The translations under genes were made by a program, and so were the position numbers. From Halobacteriovorax sp. (GTDB lineage Bacteria > Bdellovibrionota > Bacteriovoracia > Bacteriovoracales > Bacteriovoracaceae), in assembly GCA_002686115.1 (NCBI GenBank), contig NZAF01000167.1, forward strand, positions 1 through 10,445: a stretch of DNA of 10,445 nt, read 5' to 3'. Positions 1 through 6,001 of the stretch are shown here, in pieces (position 1 is the first letter of the stretch; the number at the start of each line of letters is the position of its first letter). Under the pieces are notes generated by a model that had not been told where the DNA came from, did not search any database, and worked only from the letters and a program-made list of their open reading frames with translations.

Positions 1-178
1 CAGTTCAATTATAAACGATTGAAATTTCATGCCTGTTCTTTATGTCTTTAACGCGGAGAAAACACCATTAAGTGTGAAGAGCCACTAATGTTAGTGTAAT
101 ATTATAGATGAAAAGTATATGAGATCTAATCTACCACTTTTGACACTTAAATTAATGTTTTGTAACTAGGAGAAGAAC
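1..178. other. Upstream non-coding region of the GFA gene
   Basis: No open reading frame with coding character crosses this stretch on either strand, and no RNA gene is recognisable. It should hold the promoter of the following gene. An AT-rich TAATATTATA block at about 98-107 is a possible -10 region, but no convincing -35 lies at the right distance. The only clear signal is the ribosome binding site AGGAG at 168-172, seven bases before the ATG at 179. Confidence 0.4.
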
Positions 179-592
179 ATGAGCCAAATAAATGAGGGTT
201 CGTGTCTTTGTGGACAAGTTTTGTTTGCAATAGATGGCGAATTTGAGACCTTTTTTCTTTGTCATTGTAAATTTTGTCAAAAAGATACTGGATCAGCTCA
301 TGGAGCAAATTTGTTTTCTACTAAGGCCAAGATTAAATGGTTATCTGGTAGAGATAAAATTAGGACATTTAATCTCCCCTCAACAAGACATGTAAAAAGT
401 TTTTGCATAGAATGTGGTTCAGCCTTACCTACTGAACAAGTAGAGGGTGGGGGGCTTGTTGTTCCCGCAGGCTCTCTTGACACAGATGTTACGCTTCAGC
501 CTCGTGCACATATTTTCTTTTCTAGTAAAGTTCTTTGGTATGAAAAACTTGACGAAATTTCCAAAGTAGATAAGTTTCCAAATTTTAAATAG
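179..592 (+). CDS. GFA-domain (CENP-V/GFA family) zinc-binding protein
   Basis: This 137-residue protein has the full cysteine signature of the GFA family (named after glutathione-dependent formaldehyde-activating enzyme). Seen: GSCLCG (C9, C11), CHCKFC (C28, C30, C33) and FCIECG (C76, C79), the set that binds structural and catalytic zinc in this fold. The length is normal for single-domain members and there is no signal peptide, so it is cytoplasmic. The start at 179 is supported by AGGAG seven bases upstream. Family knowledge: most GFA proteins are uncharacterised. Some were linked to S-hydroxymethylglutathione formation, so the real substrate is unknown and 'glutathione-dependent formaldehyde-activating enzyme' should not be taken as demonstrated. 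The gene stands alone, and the next same-strand gene begins 574 bases later. Confidence 0.88.
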   Translation: MSQINEGSCLCGQVLFAIDGEFETFFLCHCKFCQKDTGSAHGANLFSTKAKIKWLSGRDKIRTFNLPSTRHVKSFCIECGSALPTEQVEGGGLVVPAGSLDTDVTLQPRAHIFFSSKVLWYEKLDEISKVDKFPNFK

Positions 593-614
593 TTTAATAT
601 ATCTGTTTATTAAT

Positions 615-908
615 TTAAATTTTATTAAGATAGTACGTGAATAATCCAACTAGTGTCGTGTTATGAATAATACTAATTGTTGAAAGACAGACTCCTCGCC
701 AAAGGTTTTCTTTTAAGTCTTGAATGTTTGTTTCGACACCACCTGAAAAAATTATTAAGCAAAAAGCGATTAAGCTTAAAGAGTGAGTAAGTTCGTAGCT
801 TTCAAAATGAATACCGTCAAAGCCTTCATTTCCTGCCATCATCCCAATAAACATGAAAACGATAAATATAGTAAGTCCAAAGCGGTCTGATGACTTACTT
901 AAAAAACA
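615..908 (-). pseudogene. Remnant of a CPA1-type cation/proton antiporter (NhaP2/CvrA-like)
   Basis: The minus strand encodes about 98 residues that read like the N-terminal part of CPA1 K+/H+ or Na+/H+ antiporters. SDRFG at the start of a membrane segment is followed by GMMAGNEGFDGI, then a hydrophobic segment with CLIIFSGGVET, then VGLFTYYL. Full members have about 400-570 residues and 12-13 membrane segments, so only about a fifth remains. The frame is closed by TAG at 909-911 just upstream of SDRFG, where the first helix of a whole gene should be. It ends in TAA after YYLNKI. An ATG at 852-854 would give a 79-residue peptide, but its upstream codons (KSSDRFGLTIFIVF) are also family-like, showing that the homology extends past that ATG. 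No ribosome binding site is obvious. I read this as a decayed fragment, not a working transporter. Confidence 0.8.
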
Positions 909-960
909 CTAATTAATATAATGAATGAGCTGCGTTATTATTTAACTTGTTGGGGTTAAG

Positions 961-984
961 GTGACTGCCTTTTTTTTAAGTCAC
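961..984. repeat. Small inverted repeat with T-rich loop
   Basis: GTGACT (961-966) and AGTCAC (979-984) are perfect 6-base inverted arms around a 12-base T-rich loop. It could be a weak hairpin or a protein-binding dyad. The stem is too short and the T run is in the wrong place for a classical terminator, so chance is a real possibility. Confidence 0.3.
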
Positions 985-1077
985 TAAAATTTTAAGTTTT
1001 TAGTCTTTGTTCTATCTTTTTATTTATTATACCAATAAAATATAGCGTGAAATTAGTGGTTTATGCTGCTTTTTTGG

Positions 1078-1103
1078 TCATAAGACTATTATATGGTCTA
1101 TGA
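1078..1103. repeat. Inverted repeat TCATA(a)GAC / GTCTATGA
   Basis: The arms TCATA-A-GAC (1078-1086) and GTCTATGA (1096-1103) pair over 8 bases with a single bulged A, around a 9-base loop. No T tract follows. The element lies just upstream of the putative -35 at 1119, a suitable place for an operator controlling the 647-residue protein gene. No known regulator consensus was recognised. Confidence 0.4.
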
Positions 1104-1118
1104 AGCATTATGTATTTA

Positions 1119-1147
1119 TTGTTTGAAATTTATGAATATCTTAATAT
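1119..1147 (+). promoter_or_regulatory. Possible sigma70-type promoter of the 647-residue protein gene
   Basis: TTGTTT (1119-1124) and TAATAT (1142-1147) are separated by exactly 17 bases. The hexamers match the consensus at 3 of 6 and 4 of 6 positions. Transcription would start near 1154, giving a very short leader before GGAG (1157-1160) and the ATG at 1167. In DNA this AT-rich such matches are common, so support is weak. Confidence 0.3.
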
Positions 1148-1166
1148 TTAGTAAATGGAGTAATTT

Positions 1167-3110
1167 ATGAAAAAGATATCTTTTATATTGATTGTGCTTC
1201 TCTCTCAATCAAGCGTTTTTTCTCGCGAAAGTTTTTTTGATCCTAGTGTGGTTAACACAGAGGAGGAGTTTTTAATTGAACAGAGGAAAGAACTTAATAG
1301 ATATCAAAAAAAAATTGATTATTATTCTAAGCTAAATGTCTGTAATGATCAATGCCAAAGAAATTTAGAGATCACTAGAAATATGAAAGAGAGAACTTAT
1401 AAGAAAGTTATTCATGCCAAGATATTGGTTAGAGAAGAGCTCTCTGGACGACTGTGGAAGTGTGTAGATGATTTAAGAGCCGAAAAGTTATTTCCATGCT
1501 TTGAATCTGAAATGAATTATCTTAATAAAGTCGAAAGTTGCAATAATAAAATTTCTGGATTTACAAGCAAAGAGTCTAAGAGCTGTCTTGTAAAAATAAA
1601 GAAGGAACTTGAAAGTTTTTATTCAGAAAGTAAGATATGTATGCAAAATAAGTATCTTTTAGGAACAGATGTGAACTATCGTCTTAATAGATACAAACCA
1701 TATTATAACAAATTCATAGAAAGCCCGAGTCGTACTAAAGAACAGAATGAATTTTTGAAGAAGTTTTATAAGTGCACTAATGAGCAGTACCACGCAGCGG
1801 ATAGGTTTATTTTTAATCCTGAAATAAATGATTTTTTATCAGGAAGTAAAAAAACAAAGTATTTAAATTTACTCAAGGAAAACAGTAGTGTTAGTTATTT
1901 AAATCAAGCGGGGAAAGTTGAAAGACAGTTGTTTTTTTATAGGCCGTCGTATCGTGAAGGTTCATATTTCTTGCGATTTAATAATTCTATGTTTGAACAA
2001 CGTTTAACAGGTAAAGAAACTTTTATCAAAAAAATGATAGTTGGCTCTAAATATAATAAAAATATGACAGATGTTGAAGCTGCGAAATTGTATTTTCAAA
2101 GAGAAGTTCCAATCAGTAGTCCAGATAATTCAACAAAAATTCAACAGTCAGCTGATAATGGCTCTTTTACGACGACAATGAAACACAGTTATAAACTAGA
2201 TTCTAGCGGTGATTACGTAACTGGTTGGTCTCAAGTTGATACACCTATTACTAAAGAGTTCAGTCGCTATTTACCAGAGTTCAATGACATGGGTTTAGTA
2301 GTGTGGAAGGATAGAGATAAGGGACAAGTAAGTTGGATAAAACTAGATGATAAGATCCTTGAAGTTCTTGACGGTTATGTACAAAAAATAAGAGGAAACT
2401 TCACTAAACAAGATAGAAAACATGACAGGATTGTTGTTAAGAATTTGATAGGAGAAAGAGCTCTAGTTTTTACAGTTCACTTTGAAGGAAATGTTTTTGA
2501 ATATAAAGCAGTTGTAGAAAGGGTCGGGAATATTAAAAAGTACGTCTACCAAGATAAGTATGAAGGTTATGCAACAAATGAGCATAAGTATCAATCTAAG
2601 CGTCGAGAGAGTAAAAAGACTTCAAAAAATGATGAAGTCAAGAAAATATCTAATCCTGAACAAAATGATGTGAAGTCTTCGGGCGATGAAAATGAAATAG
2701 TTCAGCAAATTAAAGAACAGGATATAGCTTCAGGAGTAGAAAAAGATAGCTTAGATAACAGTCTAATTAACCATAAAAACAATGTAAGTAAAGAAATAAG
2801 TAATGTTTCTGTAAAAGGTAAAAGCTATCAAGCCTTAATAAATAATTGTCGAGTAAGTGTTAATAACTTAGACCTTGAAGAGATTTATACCGAAAGAACT
2901 AATTCATTTCTTTCAATGGTTGATAACCTTGATAAGATTAATTGTTCTAGTGTAGAGGGAAAAGGTTGCCACTCTGAAGAGGCGAGAAAGCTAATCATGA
3001 AGCACTATTACCTAGAAAAAGACTCTCATCAAAAAGCTCGTATATGGAAGGATAACTCTGATCATGAAAATGCTGAAGAGTGTTTACGGTTATATGGTTT
3101 TGCAAGATAA
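1167..3110 (+). CDS. Exported cysteine-rich protein of unknown function
   Basis: I do not recognise this 647-residue protein. It begins with a clear Sec signal peptide (MKKISFILIVLLSQSSVFS, cleavage near residue 19-20) and GGAG seven bases before ATG, so it should act in the periplasm or outside. Twelve cysteines fall in two blocks: C59, C63, C99, C111, C125, C140, C158 and C203 in a charged helical N-terminal third, and C561, C593, C601 and C639 in the last 90 residues. None lies between 204 and 560. The even count and extracytoplasmic location suggest disulfides. The middle (about 220-475) looks beta-rich, with alternating hydrophobic and charged residues. It is followed by a Lys/Glu/Asn/Ser-rich linker (about 480-540). 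It has no lipobox, membrane helix or obvious enzymatic motif. It lies outside the following operon, separated from it by 141 bases with their own promoter. Confidence 0.85.
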   Translation: MKKISFILIVLLSQSSVFSRESFFDPSVVNTEEEFLIEQRKELNRYQKKIDYYSKLNVCNDQCQRNLEITRNMKERTYKKVIHAKILVREELSGRLWKCVDDLRAEKLFPCFESEMNYLNKVESCNNKISGFTSKESKSCLVKIKKELESFYSESKICMQNKYLLGTDVNYRLNRYKPYYNKFIESPSRTKEQNEFLKKFYKCTNEQYHAADRFIFNPEINDFLSGSKKTKYLNLLKENSSVSYLNQAGKVERQLFFYRPSYREGSYFLRFNNSMFEQRLTGKETFIKKMIVGSKYNKNMTDVEAAKLYFQREVPISSPDNSTKIQQSADNGSFTTTMKHSYKLDSSGDYVTGWSQVDTPITKEFSRYLPEFNDMGLVVWKDRDKGQVSWIKLDDKILEVLDGYVQKIRGNFTKQDRKHDRIVVKNLIGERALVFTVHFEGNVFEYKAVVERVGNIKKYVYQDKYEGYATNEHKYQSKRRESKKTSKNDEVKKISNPEQNDVKSSGDENEIVQQIKEQDIASGVEKDSLDNSLINHKNNVSKEISNVSVKGKSYQALINNCRVSVNNLDLEEIYTERTNSFLSMVDNLDKINCSSVEGKGCHSEEARKLIMKHYYLEKDSHQKARIWKDNSDHENAEECLRLYGFAR

Positions 3111-3185
3111 ACTAAAAATTGAATCGTGAAACATCTCGTTGTTTTATTGGTTAAACTTCTGTTGTGATATCATACTTTCGCTATT

Positions 3186-3199
3186 TTGATTTAGATCAT
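3186..3199 (+). promoter_or_regulatory. FNR-type operator upstream of the DUF4266/DUF3570 operon
   Basis: TTGAT-TTAG-ATCAT matches the FNR consensus TTGAT-N4-ATCAA at 9 of 10 defined positions. Its centre (3192.5) lies 28.5 bases before the first base of a perfect TATAAT (3221-3226). The expected transcription start is near 3233, so the box is centred at about -41, the position of class II Crp/Fnr activation. No good -35 hexamer is present, as expected for an activator-dependent promoter. A Crp/Fnr regulator with a matching recognition helix is encoded at 6689-7309. Confidence 0.65.
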
Positions 3200-3220
3200 G
3201 TTTATCTTTATGTCATAAGA

Positions 3221-3226
3221 TATAAT
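3221..3226 (+). promoter_or_regulatory. -10 element of the DUF4266/DUF3570 operon
   Basis: The sequence is a perfect TATAAT with no TTGACA-like hexamer 16-18 bases upstream. The FNR-type box at 3186-3199 is correctly placed to substitute for it. The leader would be only about 19 bases, ending in AAAAGGAG before the ATG at 3252. Confidence 0.55.
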
Positions 3227-3251
3227 TTTGTTAGCTAAAAGGAGTTTGCTA

Positions 3252-3455
3252 ATGAAAATATTTGTACTTTTTAATATGTTGTTCATTGTTTCATGTGCCA
3301 ATGTAAAGCAGATCGATAGAGGTTATCTTTCAAAGAAGATTATGCAACTTGATCCTCATCCTGAAGAAAGTGTATTTCGTGAAGAAGTACGCTCATTTAG
3401 AGAAGGCGCCGTAGGTGGTAGTAGTGCAGTAGGTGGTGGTTGTGGATGTAATTAA
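3252..3455 (+). CDS. DUF4266-type small lipoprotein with GGGCGCN tail
   Basis: This 67-residue protein starts at the ATG at 3252, eight bases after AAAGGAG; a TTG at 3228 in frame has no such site. The signal peptide ends in a lipobox (FIVSC, Cys15), so it is a lipoprotein. The mature part carries the features I associate with DUF4266: a charged middle with MQLDP, an 'FREGAVGG' segment and the C-terminal end GGGCGCN with two cysteines. Family knowledge: members are short lipoproteins of unknown function, usually encoded next to DUF3570 proteins, as here. The next gene starts inside the codons for the conserved tail (14-base overlap), so the two are translationally coupled. Inference: the tail may bind metal or form a disulfide handled by the TlpA-like protein encoded two genes downstream. 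Confidence 0.85.
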   Translation: MKIFVLFNMLFIVSCANVKQIDRGYLSKKIMQLDPHPEESVFREEVRSFREGAVGGSSAVGGGCGCN

Positions 3456-4605
3456 AAAAATTCTCTACATCACCTCAGCTTTTCTATATTGTGTGAAAGG
3501 CGTTTTTGCTGAAACACTTGAGGCGGGAAAGAGTAAGTTTAAAACAGTCTTTAATTTTTATCACCAAAATAGTAACGATGGGGCCCAGGTCTATGATAAC
3601 TCTGGTCGTGAAGAAGCCAATGTTGTTGAACCAATGTTCTTTTTTCAGCATCAGGTTGATGAGTATACAAATGTAAATGCACAATTTGTTCTAGATTTTT
3701 GGACAGCAGCTTCTGATACAAAGCTCGATGCACAGACGGGAGCTAGTGGCGGAGAGGGGATTAAAGGTCAAAACAGAGTCTCTGGAAGACTTGGAGTGCA
3801 AAGAGAAAAAGGAGATTGGAGTTATGGTGGAGGGATTGGCTATTCATCAGAATATGACTATCGCTCACTGAATGGATCTTTTAATGTTGCAAAATCTTTC
3901 GCTCAAAAAAACTTCACTTTAGGATTTGGAATTCAGTATTATATGGACGAAGTCGACCTCTTTACAGACTTAACACCTCCTGCCGATGCAAATATAACAA
4001 CTGGCTTAGATAGAACAATTCTTGCAACATCACTTACAGCAACACAGCTATTAACGACAAGAGATATCATTCAGTTTGGAATAAATTACATCAAGGCATC
4101 TGATTACTTAGAATCAACTGCAAGCTCTGTTCTTATTTCAGGAATCAGAGAGGCTGAGCAATTACCTGATTCTAGAGATCGTTATGCACTTTCTACAAAG
4201 TGGGTTCATGGTCTCAGTGATACATCGTCACTCCATACGAGCTATAGATATTACTTTGATGACTGGAAAGTGAAGGCTCACACCGTGAAACTTGCTTACT
4301 ATTTAGAGGTTAACGAAGAAGATGAAGATTATGTGGAGTTATTTTTTAGAGGTCATCAACAAGATAAAGCCGAGTACTTTGCAAAGAGTTTTTCTTCGTC
4401 AAGAGAGTTTATGACTAGTGATTCAGATTTAGACGAGTTTATATCTGGAGAAGTCGGAGTTTACTATAGTAACAATGTTGGTGATAAGAATTGGTTTGGT
4501 TTTAACTTTGAGAACGTTGAATGGGGTAATGGGATCGTTATGTTTAATAGGGACAACGGTATGCGCTACTCATATATACAAACCTCTTTAGGAGTACAGT
4601 TTTGA
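3442..4605 (+). CDS. DUF3570 predicted outer-membrane beta-barrel, candidate flavoprotein
   Basis: The protein has about 387 residues from GTG 3442, preferred because AGGTGG lies five bases upstream; GTG codons at 3433 and 3436 are alternatives. A signal peptide ends near GVFA. The remainder alternates polar and aromatic residues in beta-strand style and finishes SLGVQF. The terminal Phe is typical of proteins inserted by the BAM machinery. Length and context (DUF4266 just before it) fit DUF3570. DAQTGAS at residues 96-102 (bases 3727-3747) fits the D-x-x-[S/T]-G-A-[S/T] consensus at which ApbE attaches FMN, and an ApbE gene is two genes downstream. That this barrel is flavinylated is my inference; the motif lies in a Gly/Ser-rich stretch between strands, as an exposed loop would. 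The stop overlaps the next start by four bases (TTGA). Confidence 0.85.
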   Translation: MDVIKKILYITSAFLYCVKGVFAETLEAGKSKFKTVFNFYHQNSNDGAQVYDNSGREEANVVEPMFFFQHQVDEYTNVNAQFVLDFWTAASDTKLDAQTGASGGEGIKGQNRVSGRLGVQREKGDWSYGGGIGYSSEYDYRSLNGSFNVAKSFAQKNFTLGFGIQYYMDEVDLFTDLTPPADANITTGLDRTILATSLTATQLLTTRDIIQFGINYIKASDYLESTASSVLISGIREAEQLPDSRDRYALSTKWVHGLSDTSSLHTSYRYYFDDWKVKAHTVKLAYYLEVNEEDEDYVELFFRGHQQDKAEYFAKSFSSSREFMTSDSDLDEFISGEVGVYYSNNVGDKNWFGFNFENVEWGNGIVMFNRDNGMRYSYIQTSLGVQF

Positions 4606-5045
4606 AAAAATATATTATTAGTTTTTTGTTCGCTTTTTCACTTGTAACGAATGCTATAGAAGTCGGAACTAAGATTAAAGGTAAGGAGCTGTCGGTATGG
4701 AAAAGTAAAGATAGCTTTGATTTATCTAAAAGTACAAATGGAAAGAAATTAGTTGTAAACTTTTGGGCATCTTGGTGTACGGCCTGTATTAATGAATTAG
4801 CAGAGCTTGAGGAGTTGAAAAAGAAATATAGTGATGAGTATGAGTTTGTTGCTATCAATGCAGGTGAAAAAAACATCAAAATTAAAAAGTTCATGAAGAG
4901 ATATAAATTTAGTTACAAAATACTTGAAGATAAGAATAGAGACTATTCTAAAAGTATAGGGGTAGAAGAACTACCACGAACTTTAGTTATTGATGAAAAA
5001 GGTACTATTACTTACTCTGGAACTAGGCCTCCCAAAAAGTTATGA
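4602..5045 (+). CDS. TlpA-like periplasmic thioredoxin
   Basis: This 147-residue thioredoxin-fold protein has a Sec signal peptide (about residues 1-18, ending TNA). Its active site is WASWCTAC (C59, C62), followed by a helix starting NELAELEEL. The cis-proline loop is ELPRTLVID (P125). The resulting small periplasmic protein resembles the TlpA/ResA thiol:disulfide reductases. The start is TTG at 4602, supported by AGGAG at 4590-4594, and it overlaps the upstream stop as TTGA. Its own stop overlaps the apbE start as ATGA, so the operon is tightly coupled. Inference: it keeps cysteines of an operon partner reduced, most plausibly the CGC tail of the DUF4266 lipoprotein, since the predicted mature barrel has none. 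No DsbD-like electron donor is encoded in the window. Confidence 0.88.
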   Translation: MKKYIISFLFAFSLVTNAIEVGTKIKGKELSVWKSKDSFDLSKSTNGKKLVVNFWASWCTACINELAELEELKKKYSDEYEFVAINAGEKNIKIKKFMKRYKFSYKILEDKNRDYSKSIGVEELPRTLVIDEKGTITYSGTRPPKKL

Positions 5046-5986
5046 AAACAACTCAAAAAGAACATCGTTTTGAAGCGATGGGTGGTGTCTTTCAATTTTT
5101 TACATATGATCATGAGATAGAAAGCTCTAAGCTTCAAAATCTTTTTAGAGATGCAGAGTTGGAAGTCCATCGAGTAGAAGCAAAGTTAACAGATTTTAAA
5201 GAGAGCCCCTTTCAACTTATTAATGAGAATGCTGGACTTAGAAAGACGTATGTTGATGAAGAACTATTTTCTTTAATTAAAAAGAGTCTTGAAATATCTA
5301 GAGAAACGAATGGAGTTTTTGATATCTCTTATGCAAGTGTAGGTCACTTATGGAGAGAGGCAAAGAAGTTGGGAAAAAACTTAAGCTTTTTTGATCGAGT
5401 TAATGCCAGCCGATTTGTTAATTATAAAAATATTTCAATTAATGAAAATGACTTATCAGTTTATTTACCCCATAAAGAGATGAAGATTGGGTTAGGTGGA
5501 ATTGGTAAGGGATATGCTGTTGATAGAGCGTATGATATTTTAATAAATGGTGGTCTTAAAAACTTCTATGTTAACGGTTCTGGAGACATAAGAGTGCATA
5601 GCAGCGAAAATGCACCTAGAAAATGGCGTTTTGGTGTGCGTAATCCATTTTCTAAATCCAGTGAAAATAAGATTGGAGTTGTGCAGTTAAGCACTGGCTC
5701 AATTAGTTCTTCAGGAAATTATGTTGAAAAGAATCGATCTGATAATAATAAGTCTGATCATCATATTATTGATCCTAAGTTTGGGTTTTCTCGTAATCAA
5801 GTTGTAGCATCTACAATTTTTTCAGATGATGCTATGACAAGTGACGTTTATGCTACAGTTGTTATGAATATGGATAAGAAAAACGCTCTTAAATTTTTAG
5901 ATGAAAAAAATATTGCAGGTGCCATTGTAACCAAAGAAGGGCAGTGTGTACTTTCTGCAAGGGCCTTAAACAATTTTGGAATATAG
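5042..5986 (+). CDS. apbE: ApbE-family FAD:protein FMN transferase
   Basis: The 314 residues cover the whole ApbE domain. ApbE uses FAD and Mg2+ to attach FMN to a Thr or Ser of target flavoproteins. Seen: EAMGG near the start (usual AMGT, here Gly15 replaces Thr), GVFDIS (91-96), GLGGIGKGYAVDRA (151-164), VNGSGDI (177-183), SSSGNY (222-227), HIIDP (241-245) and DDAMTS (262-267) with the conserved Asp of the metal site; the usual Thr of DAxxT is Ser267. Most ApbE proteins are exported. This one has no signal peptide, and an in-frame TAG at 5024-5026 excludes a longer N-terminus of more than five residues. It overlaps the TlpA gene by ATGA. The best target candidate in the window is DAQTGAS of the DUF3570 barrel. 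Confidence 0.92.
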   Translation: MKTTQKEHRFEAMGGVFQFFTYDHEIESSKLQNLFRDAELEVHRVEAKLTDFKESPFQLINENAGLRKTYVDEELFSLIKKSLEISRETNGVFDISYASVGHLWREAKKLGKNLSFFDRVNASRFVNYKNISINENDLSVYLPHKEMKIGLGGIGKGYAVDRAYDILINGGLKNFYVNGSGDIRVHSSENAPRKWRFGVRNPFSKSSENKIGVVQLSTGSISSSGNYVEKNRSDNNKSDHHIIDPKFGFSRNQVVASTIFSDDAMTSDVYATVVMNMDKKNALKFLDEKNIAGAIVTKEGQCVLSARALNNFGI

Positions 5987-6001
5987 ATAAGAGAGTGAGA
6001 A

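Larger units (their letters stand above)
912..1166. other. Non-coding stretch upstream of the 647-residue protein gene
   Basis: No coding frame is supported here. The stretch is very AT-rich and contains two inverted repeats (961-984 and 1078-1103, listed separately), a possible promoter at 1119-1147, and GGAG at 1157-1160 as the ribosome binding site of the next gene. A run of eight T at 970-977 lies inside the loop of the first repeat, not after a stem, so it does not make a normal intrinsic terminator. Confidence 0.5.

Noticed and set aside
140..168. Perfect TTGACA at 140-145 as -35 of the GFA gene
   Set aside because: The hexamer 17 bases downstream (TAACTA) matches the -10 poorly and would overlap the ribosome binding site, leaving no room for a leader.
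425..649. Minus-strand frame over the end of the GFA gene
   Set aside because: It lies antisense to a well-supported gene, its product has no recognisable features, and no ribosome binding site is apparent.
961..984. Intrinsic terminator
   Set aside because: The stem is only 6 bases and the T run is in the loop, not after the stem.
4544..4894. 116-codon minus-strand frame over the barrel/thioredoxin junction
   Set aside because: The plus strand has two genes with clear family motifs and a TTGA overlap here; the antisense product is Phe/Ser-rich shadow sequence.
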